NCBI GenBank assembly: GCA_001662425.1
Contig: BDDC01000173.1
Location: 1-64,000 of the forward strand
Reading direction: 5' to 3'
Length of the DNA stretch: 64,000 nt
Source: Chlamydomonas sphaeroides
Lineage: Eukaryota > Chlorophyta > Chlorophyceae > Chlamydomonadales > Chlamydomonadaceae
Shown one piece after another: positions 48,685-59,041 of this stretch (positions are counted from its first letter, which is position 1; each line of letters starts with the position of its first letter). The notes beneath the pieces are model-generated. The model did not search any database. It had not been told where the DNA came from and saw only the letters and a list, made by a program, of their open reading frames with translations. A program made the position numbers and the translations under genes.

Positions 48685-50098
48685 GATGCCTTCGCGCCTG
48701 CCGATAAGCGGAGGTGTAAACGCGGCGCAGCAGTAAGATTGACGAAACACACCCGTGAGTGGACGCGGGCCAAGTTCTCTATGTCTGTGCGATATATATG
48801 CTGCACTTCGTTTGACGGCGCGGAGTGCCGGCCTATGGGACGAGCTGGTCCTGCGCCGCAGCTGATGCGGCGCCCCAACGCGCCGCGCGTCCTTGCCGCC
48901 GCAGGTAAGCTATTGCAGGTGCCTGCTGCTGTTAGCTGCGAGAGTCGCCAGGCTGTTTCGACGTACCGCTTCAATGCTCACCGGAACAGAACCCTTGCGT
49001 CCCCTGTGAGGCTTTCCCACGTGCTATGAGTCTACTAGTGTATGCGAGTGAGCGCTGGCGGCCTGGGTTCTGTGGCCAATCCGTCATCAAATGCCAACAT
49101 TAGCTAACGAGAAAGTGGCCGTATAGCCCCAAACGGCCTTGCAATTAATGCCTGTGGGTACGCCACTTCGCACCAGCACGACAGGTCGGCTTGGAGTCGT
49201 CCCCAAGGTGGAGGGTTGGCGCGCTGTTCTCGAGTTGTCTGGCTGCGACGGCGCACTGATGAGGTGCTTGCCTAATCGTCTACACCACCTCCGCAGCAGT
49301 TATCAATGTCCGGGAGCGCTACGACTTCGCGCCTTTCCCGCGCCTTCCTTGCTTCTCGCCGTTCGCGCGCCTGCGCGATGCGCCATCAAGCCTCATACAC
49401 AGCTGAGCTTCGGAAACATCTAATCGGGCTGAGCCCCGGCTGAAGTACCGTACAGGGTTGTACCGGCAACCGTTAGACGGTCCCCGACCCCCCCGACCAA
49501 GCAGGCTCCCCCGACAAGGTGCCTGCTGCCAGGAGCCTCATATCGGGGCCCCCAGCAAGGTAGGGGGAGGGAGGGTCACTGATGGCACTAGCTAAACGCA
49601 CAGGACCATCCTGACTCGTGCACCGTATGCCCTGGGTTGCAAAGCCGTCGTGACCTCAACGTGCGAGCTCAGAAGACCCGTGCGCGGCTCGGCCCGCCCC
49701 GGACTGGTGGCGAGGAGAAGCACAATACGTTGGCAGCTGCATACTGCAAGACGCAACACACAAGCCGAGCGTCGGAGTGCGATCAACGCGGAAGCACAGC
49801 ACAGCACGTGGCACAGCACGCTGCCTTATTACTTCAGAACCAGCGTGGAAGTGGAAGGTGCCAAACTTCCCCAGCTGCGCATGGGTGCATGGCTTGCCCC
49901 AAAAAGAGGCCACCTTGACCAGACGCAAACAATCGGTCATTATGCGGTTGTCGCTGGGACTATTTGAGTGTTCTCGGGCACGCTAACCTCCGTGCCCTCA
50001 CCCCACGGGCCGGACGTAGCCGCCCGAACTGCCTGAAACGGCAGGACCATAGCTCCTAACGTAGGCCACCGCTAACGCACGCCGCCGCTGCTGCCGCT
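48685..50098. other. Intergenic region, lower GC
   Basis: About 1.4 kb upstream of the hnRNP-like gene and downstream of the Fanzor/TnpB-like remnant. Base composition is more even than in the genes. I see only short unconserved open frames, no tRNA fold I could support, and a short C-rich patch near 49485-49495. Confidence 0.55.
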
Positions 50099-51160
50099 CT
50101 AGCTGTGTCGCGGCCGCTTGCGGCGGCCGCTACCATCCCCTCCGCCTCCGCCCCCCGGCCCATCGCCGCCCGGCCCATCGCCGCCGCCAGGGCGGAAGCA
50201 GGCCGGGCGCTCAGCCCCGAGCAGCTGCAGGCACAGCAGCAGCAGCAGCATGTTCAGAGCGGCGTAATGATGTACTGAAGTGGGGCGGTGTGACGACGAT
50301 GTTTGGCGTGTTGAAAGAATGGACAGAAGCGACGCGGCGTGATTATGAAGAGTGGGCTGCAATGTGTGCGGCGGGCGTGGTGGCTGGTGGGCGGTGGACA
50401 GGCGGGCGGGCTGCGGACTGGCGGCGAGCGTGGTCAGTGATGTGCCGCGTGGCATGCCGGGTGTGCAAGGGTTTGGAGATGTGTGCGTGTGTCTGGGCTT
50501 GCTGGCAGCCTGGGACAGGGCGAGCGTGTGCAGCAGGCGTCGAACAAAGTTCGTCCTGTAATGATGAAGAAGAGGAAGAAGAAGAAGGGGGGGAAGGAGG
50601 CGGATGGGCAGGAGCATGCTGTTACGCTGCCAGTGTTACTGCTCTGTCCCGCTGCTTGTGTTACCCATTCACCCGGCCAGCCAGTCACCCGCCCATAACC
50701 CATAACGACACTCACTCCATGTCGTGCCGCAGCCTTGGCAGACTTGCACGCCATGCGCACGCCGCGCCCCAGGTAGGACATCTCCGCATGCAGCCGGCCG
50801 CACTCGCAGTTCTTGCAGACCTGGGGCGTAGAGTGCACACTCCGTGAGACCTAGAGCAAGCACCTTGTGCTCCCTTTCTAGGGGACATGCACTTTACACG
50901 CCACCGCCCACCCAACACCCTTCGTACCTGCGAGGTGCGGCACTCGTTGATTGTGACTACGTGTCGCGCATACCGCTTGCGCAGCAGCCGAACGAACGCC
51001 TCGCTGGCCCTGGCGGCTGATCGCCGAGTTCCATCCGGCGCTACCGCATCCCCAGCCCACCACCACGTCGTCCTTGGGCCGCCCGCCAGTCAGCCGCACG
51101 GCTTCGCAGTGCAGCACCCGCTGCTTGCGGAACTTGCCAAACTTTGGGGTCGCTTGCGAA
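50099..51160 (-). pseudogene. Fanzor/TnpB-like (OrfB zinc-ribbon) nuclease remnant
   Basis: C-terminal part of a gene resembling eukaryotic TnpB relatives (Fanzor), RNA-guided nucleases carried by transposons. Pieces in order: about 51160-51010 with FRKQRVLHCEAVRLTGG and DDVVVGWG; 51010-50928 with EAFVRLLRKRYARHVVTI then NECRTSQ; exon 50820-50716 with VCKNCECGRLHAEM; and 50274-50099 with YAALNMLLLLLC and ERPACFRP. The NE-RTS-C-C pattern and AALNML are the family's RuvC and zinc-ribbon context. Signs of decay: a change of frame near 50998-51012, a second zinc pair reduced to one Cys, and HHY where the family has R-D-V before AALN, so the last catalytic Asp is missing. Upstream parts are lost in the N gap or beyond recognition. 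Assignment is from motif order, not a search. Confidence 0.5.
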
Positions 51161-51303
51161 GGTCTCGGTGAAAGCCGTACCCGAGCCAGGGCATCCGTTC
51201 CATGTCTCCTATTCGTGCTTCTTTTGTCGTGGACGACGACGAACACAGCGTGTCGCCGCGTCGCAGCCAACTCCCCATCTCCCAGCCCACCCTCCTCCAC
51301 CGC

Positions 51304-51304
<1 letters not shown>

Positions 51305-51343
<39 letters not shown>
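51305..51343. repeat. Poly-C tract of 39 bases
   Basis: An unbroken run of 39 C directly abuts the second assembly gap. It may be a real homopolymer that stopped the assembly, or a sequencing artefact at the contig end. Confidence 0.95.
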
Positions 51344-51715
51344 NNNNNNNNNNNNNNNNNNNNNNNNNNNNNNNNNNNNNNNNNNNNNNNNNNNNNNNNN
51401 NNNNNNNNNNNNNNNNNNNNNNNNNNNNNNNNNNNNNNNNNNNNNNNNNNNNNNNNNNNNNNNNNNNNNNNNNNNNNNNNNNNNNNNNNNNNNNNNNNNN
51501 NNNNNNNNNNNNNNNNNNNNNNNNNNNNNNNNNNNNNNNNNNNNNNNNNNNNNNNNNNNNNNNNNNNNNNNNNNNNNNNNNNNNNNNNNNNNNNNNNNNN
51601 NNNNNNNNNNNNNNNNNNNNNNNNNNNNNNNNNNNNNNNNNNNNNNNNNNNNNNNNNNNNNNNNNNNNNNNNNNNNNNNNNNNNNNNNNNNNNNNNNNNN
51701 NNNNNNNNNNNNNNN
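51344..51715. other. Assembly gap (372 N)
   Basis: A run of N just upstream (on the minus strand) of the Fanzor/TnpB-like remnant, so the 5' part of that remnant may be hidden here. Confidence 0.97.
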
Positions 51716-53068
51716 TCCCGAATCACCACCGCCTCTTTGCAGGTCTGCGCCCGGATCTCCGTCCCCAGCCTCCGCCTCCGCCTCCTTGCCGCCACCATGG
51801 CCGCGGCCACCATCCGTGCCTGCGCCTCCCACTTGTCTCAACTCGCCCTCCAAACCGCCCAGGCTGTGGCTGCTGCCGATGCCAACGTCTCCTACCTCCC
51901 AAACCGCCGCCGCTCGAGCCGCCGCCACCGCCTCGGCTTCCACCACCCGCCGTCCCCTTCTTCACCCCACCCGCCGCCGACTCGTTACCTGCGAGGGATG
52001 ATCGACCCATTGCCCTGACCTCCAGCCCACCGGCCGGTACATCGTCGGCGACGGGGAAACCCTCGGGGCCAGTCGCGAGGCCGCCGCGTCGAGCATCTCG
52101 AACCCCCTCCCCTTTGCACACCCCATCAGCCTACCCCCCTACCCTGTCCAACCCCTTCCGTCAGCAATCCCATCTTCGTCAGCAACCCCACGTTATCCAC
52201 AGCTCAGGCCTACGCTTCTACTAAACCAGCATCCGTTTTCGCGTTTCCAGCCCAGCGACTTGACCCAGCGTTGCAGCCCGCGGCGTACGGCGCGCGCCCG
52301 CCTTGATTTTTCTATCCCTCGTCCCTTGTGCCCACTACTCCCACATACATCGTCACCACACACTGCTGCTGGCGCGGGGATGGCTTAGACAACGCCGTCC
52401 CGCCGGCGCCCACTTGCCCGCAACTCGACCGCACATCCTGACCACCGCTGACCAAGTCGCTGCACGCCAACCCCCAATTCACAGGTCCGCATCCCGTCGC
52501 GTTTGGGGTGGGCGGGACCGTTCCCTCGCGCCAGCAGCAGCTATGTCCCTTGTTCGGGTCAGCGTTGTATAACGCGCTGTCATACGCCCGGTGAGTCGCC
52601 GCCGCTGCAGTCGCTCCTCTTTTGGCCCTGCGGCCTGCTTGCCCCTGTCTGCTGTGACGTCGTCCCTCTACGCAGGCTACCTGATATACTGAATCCTCGT
52701 TTTCGCAGGCTTACACCCCTGGCTTCGCTTCATAAACTGAGTGCCAGGGCGTTACACCCGGACTCAGGGTTGGCCGCTGCTGGCGCCGCCACAGAAGAGC
52801 CGCGCACCCAACGTGGGCACGGCCCTTTCATTGCAGTAGCATCGCACCTCGTCGAGGCAACCGCCGCCACCGCGCGGACCCCACAACCTCCCCCGCGCCC
52901 CGGCCCGCAGCCCCCTGCCATGCAATACCCTACACACAATGCCTTCCACGAAAACCCCTGCCCGCCTCCTATCTGCCCGCCGCCTCGCCTCCGTTGTCTC
53001 AGGAGCCGCAAGCGCGCGGCGTAGCGGCACGTGTGCGGGCATGCGGCGTGCCCGCCACGCCCGCACGA
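51716..53068. other. Intergenic region beyond the SLC35F6-like gene
   Basis: About 1.35 kb between the gap and the stop of the SLC35F6-like gene. It includes that gene's likely 3' UTR with two minus-strand TGTAA. Long open frames on the plus strand are Pro/Ser/Arg-rich and show no domain. I do not support a gene here. Confidence 0.55.
52711..52756 (-). promoter_or_regulatory. Two TGTAA poly(A)-type signals
   Basis: Minus-strand TGTAA at 52752-52756 and 52711-52715, about 313 and 354 nt beyond the stop of the SLC35F6-like gene. Their spacing suggests alternative 3' ends. Use is inferred from position. Confidence 0.5.
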
Positions 53069-56000
53069 CTACCGCCGGCCGCTGCCCCCGCCTCTCCCCA
53101 CGCCCCCGGACAGCATACCGTGCGGCCCCATGGCGATCGACACGCGTCCGCTGCCGCCGCCCCGCCCCGGCTGCCCCGCCCCAGGCTCCGTGCCTGGCAG
53201 GTCCACGCCCGACATCGGGCCCGTCATGTCGCCGCCGTCGCCATCCCCTGAGGAGCCGGGCAGGGCACCAGGGGGGCACGGCACGCCACAGTGGCTGGGG
53301 GCATAGGATTATGGGATCCGGGGGTGCGGCTTCGCCCGCCCCCGCGCCGCTGCCGCACCCTCGGGTATGCGGTGCGGCCCCGACAGCACTCCGCCGGTAT
53401 GGCCGCTGCCGAAGCTGAGGCCGGTCTCGGTGCCCGCCTCGTCCTCCGTGTCGTCCAGCGCGTGGGGCAGCAGCGTGGACTGCCCCAGCCGCATGGAGCT
53501 GCCGGGGGGAGGAGGGGACGGGCGCATGAGGGGTAGGGAGGGCGGGGGGCATTGGCAGGAGGATGTGCTGCCAGGAAGGGGGAGGGAGGGCGGGGGGCAT
53601 TGGCAGGAGGATGTGCTGCCAGGAAGGGGGAGGGAAGTGCGTGTGCACGGGTACGGCAGGCGGCACGGACTGGCCCAGCCGCATGGAGCTGGCCCGCAGT
53701 GCGAAGGAACGGTGGTGTGGGGGGAGGGACACGCACGTGCTTGCGCGCGGGAACGACATGCGTCGGCATACGGCACAAGCACTCGACCGCCGTAGCCCAG
53801 ACGTGCAAAGACCAACACTATGCGCTACCCCGAAGCCTCCCCGGTCCCCCCCAGCGTTGACGCACCGTGCCATGGTGTACTCCGACATGCTGTCGCTGTC
53901 ACGGGACGCCTCACCCCGCCGCCCGCCGGCCGGCCGGCCCAGCCGCCCGCCATCGCCGCCCGCCTCCAGCCCCGCCTGCCCATGGCCATGGCCGTGGTGC
54001 GAGTGGCCGCACGACGACGGCGGCAGCGACACCGGCGCCGACTTGTTGCTGGGCAGCGGCGGCGGCAGCGCAGCGCCGCCGCCGCCGCCGCCGCCGCCGC
54101 TGCCGCCGCCGAGCAGCGGCGCCGTCAGGCCGCCGCCGGCCTCCTCATCGCCGGGCTTTCCGGCACCCAGGCCGTCGTCGTCGGGGCTGCTGCCGCTCTC
54201 GTAGCCGCTGTCGGACCCGGACCCCGAGCCGCTGCCGCTGCGCGCGCCGTCCTCGGGCTCCTCCTCCTCGGGCAGCGGCAGGCAGGTGCGGATGAGCTCG
54301 TTGTACAGCGACGTGCCTGCGGCAGGAAGAGGCGGCGTTGCGCGTGGGGCACAGGCCTTGGGCGGCAACCACCGCCGTGTACGGTAGTTGGGCCGGAGGT
54401 GCAGCGGAGGGCGCAGGTGCCAGCGTTGGAGAGACAGCGCGCCACTGGCTACGCCGGCGCTCGCAGGGCGGCGTTGGCCGCGCGGGGGCGCGGTCCCGTC
54501 CTCACGGCCAGCTGCGTCACGGCCGCAGCAGCTGCCACGCGCACCTGCGAACAGCACCGCAAAGCCCACCACCTGCAGGGCCAGGGGCGCGGGGTGGGGG
54601 AGGCGCAGGGGGCAGCCTCAGGGGTGCTGCCAGCCGGGCAGCGGGGCCAGTGTGCTCAAGTGTTCGTGCCACGACCGTCGCCCCCCGCGAGCAGACAGCT
54701 CCTCCGCACAGGCCGCAGCCAGGCCACGTGCCGGGCCACCGGGTGCGAAGCATCCCGGCAACACGGGTGCTCGGCAGCCTGCGCCGCTCGCGAGGCCGCG
54801 GCACCGGCGCCCCGCAGCTGGTCGGTGCAGCCCGCTTGCTTCTCGCCGTGCAGCCCCCCGATCTGACGTGGGCCAGCCGCGCCATGCGACCAGCACATGC
54901 CCCCGTCCGCATGCACGCAGGCCGCCGTGGCCGTGCAAAGACGGGGGTGCCGGCATGACGTCGGCACCGCGCACCGCGCAAGGGGTTGCCGGCATGCAGA
55001 GCCAGCCGCGTCACGCGCTGCGGTACGTCACCTGCAGCGGCAGGAAGCGCTCCCAGCCCAGCGCCATGCACGCCAGCCAGATGAACAGCGTGCGCGTGGC
55101 GTCAATGGTGGCGCGAGCGGCGCCGCTCAGGGCCTGCGGTGGAGCCGCAAGCGGACGTGTGGGCCGGTGGGGCTGCAGGCCGTGTGTGACCAGCGGAATG
55201 GCCTCCGCGACTTGTAGCCCCGTGCAAGGGCGCCGTCGGCAGGGGACATGGCTTTAGGGGACAAAGCGATGCCGTCCGAGAAGACACCGCGCCGGACGGC
55301 GCGTGCAGCAGCCACAGGCAACCCCTGCGTGCTGTCGCCCACCCACCTTTGTAACGCTGATGCCAAAGAAGTTGAAGAAGCCAATCGAGAGGATACCCAC
55401 CACCACGGCCGCAGCCAGCGGGCCGTTCGCCACAATCTCGCGGAACGCCTGTGGTGTGGGTCGTGGGGCGCAGCAGGGGGCACTGTGAGCAGGACCTCGC
55501 CGCCAGGCCCAACGCCAGCACGGGTCTCCCTCTCAATGACCCCCTCTGCTCCCTCCATCCAAGCTCGCGCCAGCGCATCCACCATCCTCGTCTATGGAAG
55601 TGGCTCACGCCCCGGTACGCGGCGCCCAACACCGGCCCAAGCCCAGCCCGCTGCCGCCGCACCAGGCGCCGTCAGCACCCCACCCCACCCCACCCCGCCC
55701 CGCCCCCCGGCCTGCCTCAGCCCGACCCGCTGACCCACTTGCACCCACCGCCGCACCCCCCGCCGTGCCTCCTCCCACCCAACGCCGCCCCCACCTGCGC
55801 CGCCGAGTCCAGCGGCAGGCCGTCGGCCCCCGCCGTCGCGCCCAGCAGCGGCAGCGCCAGGGCGCACAGCGCGCAGCCCCAGGCCCCCTCCAGCCCCACC
55901 GCCAGCAGCGTGGGCACGCGGTACTGCGCCACGAACTTCTCCTCCAGGATGAACTGCGGGCGGGGCAGGGGACAACGGCGGAATGCGGCCGGTGATCCGG

Positions 56001-58359
56001 GGTTCCGGAGGTCGGCACGGCCCGACGTGGAAGCGGCCTCAGGGACCCGGCGCTGCGCCAGAGACACGTCGCTGCGGCGGACTGCGGGGCTGCTGGCGGT
56101 GGGTATAACAGCGTAGCGCCGCAGGTTGGTCGGCTCCACGCGCGGGGCGAGGGCCGCGTGCCGGTGGCAACGGAGGTTCACATCACGCGGTGTACGAGCG
56201 GCAATTGTCTGCAGGGAGGGGCTGCTGGCCCCACGTGCGGGGCGAGCGCGGGATGGCTGCGGCAACGGGGCACCCAGCGCGTGGTGTACGAGTGGCGATG
56301 GCCTGCAGGGAGGCGCTGCTGCTGCGCCCCTAGCGTCCCGTCTACGCCGCCCGCTGGCTGCCGCCCTGCTGCCGCTCCCTTCGCGCGCCCCACCTGCAGC
56401 GCTGTGAAGGCCTGCGCCGCCACCACACATAGGTCCCCGAACAGCGGCGCCGAGGCGGCGTCCACGCCCGGGTCCGCGCCGAGCATGACCGCCTGGAGGG
56501 GGCGGGCGGTACGGAGGGCGGAACCGAGGGAATGGGCAGCGGCCGGTCAGCTGCTGGGTGGCTGCTGGGCCCGCATGCTGCAGGTACGGGTGCGTCGTGG
56601 GGAAGCTGCCATCAACCTCAACGTGCACCGGGAGCGGTGAGAGGTAGGCAGGAACCCGGGGCCGCGAGCAGAGTTGTTGACGTGGGAGGGCGCTAGGGAC
56701 GGTTGCGCCGCGTGGCGTTGGCAGGCCAGCCGTGGCTTCGCGGCTTGTGTGACGAACCCGCCTGCCAGCCGCCGCGCAAACCCCTTCGGCACCGCCCCGG
56801 CGCCTCACCGCTAGCCGCTGCGCGCCCAGCAGCAGGCCGCCTCCTGCTCCTCCCGCTCCGCCGGCCGCCTGCAGGTCCCAGGCAGCTGCGTCCACAGGAG
56901 ACGGCGGCGGCAGGCCGGCCATGGGCGGAGGGGACTGCGCAGCCGGCTGCGCCTGCGGGGCGCCGGATAGGCCGTGGCGGGGGCAAGGCGTGGGGCGAGG
57001 TAAGGGGTGCAATCCCCGCGCAGCCAATCCGCGAAGTGGTGCCGCACTGGCCCCATGCCCTCCACCTCCTTGTTGCCCAACCAATGCACGCGCCATAGCC
57101 GTTGCCGGGAGGCCCCACCGCCATGCCCGGGCCGTCCCCCGAGCCCCGTTTCCCCACCTGCTCCACCTTCCACAGGCAGCAGGGCCACGCCCCTGCCCCC
57201 CGCCCTTGGCTCCGCCACGCACCTTGCCGCCGCCCGCCGACAGCACGGACGCCGCCCCCACCAGCGCCGCGCCTCCCGTGATGAGCGCCATGCCCAGCCA
57301 GTGGTGGATGTAGAGGCGCCGCCGCAGGATGAGCACCGTGAAGAAGCCCGCAAACAGCACCAGCGTGCCACGCAGCATCTGGTACGTGGACGCGTAGCTA
57401 AGGGGCGGGCAGGGAAGAGGGCCGGCGAGAGGAACGCAGCGGGGGAGGTGCGTGGGAAGGGGGCAACGCCTTGATGCAGCGGATGCGGCTGCCGGCTGAG
57501 CCGCGGCCCAGGCCTGCATGGGCGCCCCGGCCCCTAGGGCCCCTGCATCAAGTCCCCTCACCGCCCGCACCGCCCGCACCGCCCGCGCTGGGCTCACGTG
57601 TAGAAGAGCCCCACGTTGAGCAGCGTGGTGGCCACCGCGTCGCAGGCGGCCGGGATGGCGAACACCAGCAGGCGGCGGCCGCGGAAGCCCGGCCCGCGGC
57701 GCGCCAGCTCCTGCCGCCGCTTTACGCGGTGCTTGGCTGCCGCGTAGCGCCACTCCAGCAGCAGGAAGGGCAGCAGGCACAGCATCTCGCCCAAGAACAT
57801 GAAGGCGGACTGGGGGAGGGGGAGAGGGCAGGGGGAGGAGGGGAGGGGAGGGGAGAGGGCGTGTGGGTTGTGGGGGCGGGGGCAGGGAAGACGCAGGGGG
57901 AGGGGGCGTGGCAACGCGCGGCCGTACGTGCGCCGAATGTCGGCTGTGACTGCTTGCTGTGCCGCCTGCCGCGTGTCCGCGGCCGAGCGCGCACCTGCAC
58001 CGCAGGGTGCTTGAAGGTGAGCGGCTTGCCATCGGGCGTGTGGCCCACCACCGCGAGGTCCTGGGGAGGGGCGGCCGGGGGCCGGACAAGGTGAAGGCGT
58101 ATGCGTGATGGCGGGAGTGGAGGGCAGGGACGAGTGGCCAGCATGCCGGCGGTACCCTCGCTGCTGCCGTGAATATGGTGGTTGAACAGGCCGACGGGAA
58201 TCAGGGATTGGGGTTGGGTGGGATGTCGAGGCCCTGTAGAAGGTTGAGGCGACGCAGGGCAGCGTGGGCGGAACGCCGCACCTGGAACTTGGTGGTAAGG
58301 GTGTTGATAGTCCCGAAGAAGAGCATGCTGCCCGCGAGCAGCACCACCTTGAGCCCCAT
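53069..58359 (-). CDS. SLC35F6-like drug/metabolite transporter with long C-terminal tail
   Basis: Multi-pass membrane transporter of the drug/metabolite superfamily, closest in style to SLC35F6. Thirteen exons (58359-58282, 58060-57995, 57809-57598, 57397-57223, 56952-56809, 56492-56394, 55953-55795, 55448-55347, 55133-55032, 54572-54545, 54316-53866, 53498-53359, 53247-53069) give 644 residues. Signatures in order: LLAGSMLFFGTINTLTTKF (TM1), FMFLGEMLCLLPFLLLEWRY, STYQMLRGTLVLFAGFFTV, FGDLCVVAAQAFTALQFILE then EKFV, FFNFFGISVTK, ATIDATRTLFIWLACMALGW, and GTSLYNELI. These match SLC35F6 in position and order. The loop coded by exon 5 (Pro/Ala/Gly-rich, 48 residues) is an algal addition. After the last helix comes an extra tail of about 260 residues, with acidic, Gly-rich and His-rich (CGHSHHGHGHG) stretches. 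Substrate and compartment cannot be told from sequence. Confidence 0.87.
53535..53630. repeat. 48-bp direct duplication in an intron
   Basis: Two adjacent near-identical 48-bp copies beginning agggagggcggggggcattg, in the intron between exons 11 and 12 of the SLC35F6-like gene. On the minus strand both are pyrimidine-rich, as expected upstream of an acceptor or branch site. Confidence 0.9.
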
Positions 58360-59041
58360 GGCTGCGCGTCGGGGGCCGCGTGAGCGGGCGCGATGGTCGT
58401 TAGGGGCAGAAATTGGAGGGGGGCATGCTGCGCTAGAGGCCGGGAGCATGCCGTGGCCTGCCGGGCGCCTCGCGCCCGCCCAACTGCGCTGCAACGTCCT
58501 GAAGTTGCTCCTGATGCTGCTCAGCCGCAAGGAGTCCTGGCCACGGGGGCTGCCGAGCGAGGCCAGGTCGGCATGCACGCGCTGACGGAACCTGTCACGC
58601 CTGCCCTCCCGCAGGCCGGCCAAGCAAGACCGCAGCGCGTCGCACACGTCGCACCTGCTGCGAGCACCACGCGCCCCTCGCTAGGCCCGCGTGGTTGCCA
58701 AGAGGTGGAGCTGGTGCACGTAAGACCGTTGATGGGAGCGCGTGAACTACTCTTTTAAGGGCGTTCTATGCGCGAACATGTTTCGGATTCTACCATCCCA
58801 GCAGCTGCGAGAGGAAGAGCAAATTGGGCAACGCCAATGCCCATGCAGACCGAGTTATGAATCCGGCAAGCACAGACAGTTGCCATATCGTTAGGTTGAA
58901 GCGACGCCACGCTTGTTTATCACACGGGCGACGAGTGCAGCTTTGCCAAGCTTGCTTGCCGCTTCCACGCTGGCTGCTTTGGCCACTGCCGCAAAGGCTT
59001 TACACATACGATTTGTGCCGTTTGTTGCTAAAATAGCAACG
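58360..59041. promoter_or_regulatory. Divergent promoter region
   Basis: The 682 bp between the start codons of the SLC35F6-like gene (minus) and GatB (plus). The central part 58740-59040 is less GC-rich. It must hold both promoters. The frame upstream of the GatB start is open to a TTG at 58913 but has no ATG before 59042. Confidence 0.5.

Noticed and set aside
50099..50274. Separate small secreted protein starting MLLLLLCLQLLG
   Set aside because: The Leu-rich start looks like a signal peptide, but the segment fits the AALNML-to-ERPA end of the Fanzor/TnpB-like gene and follows an acceptor; a separate gene is less likely.
51074..52224. Long plus-strand open frames through the second N gap, Pro/Ser-rich
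   Set aside because: They depend on the N run and the poly-C tract for length and show no domain.
58913..59041. GatB start at 58913
   Set aside because: That codon is TTG. The first ATG in the frame is at 59042, and a transit peptide of normal composition follows it.
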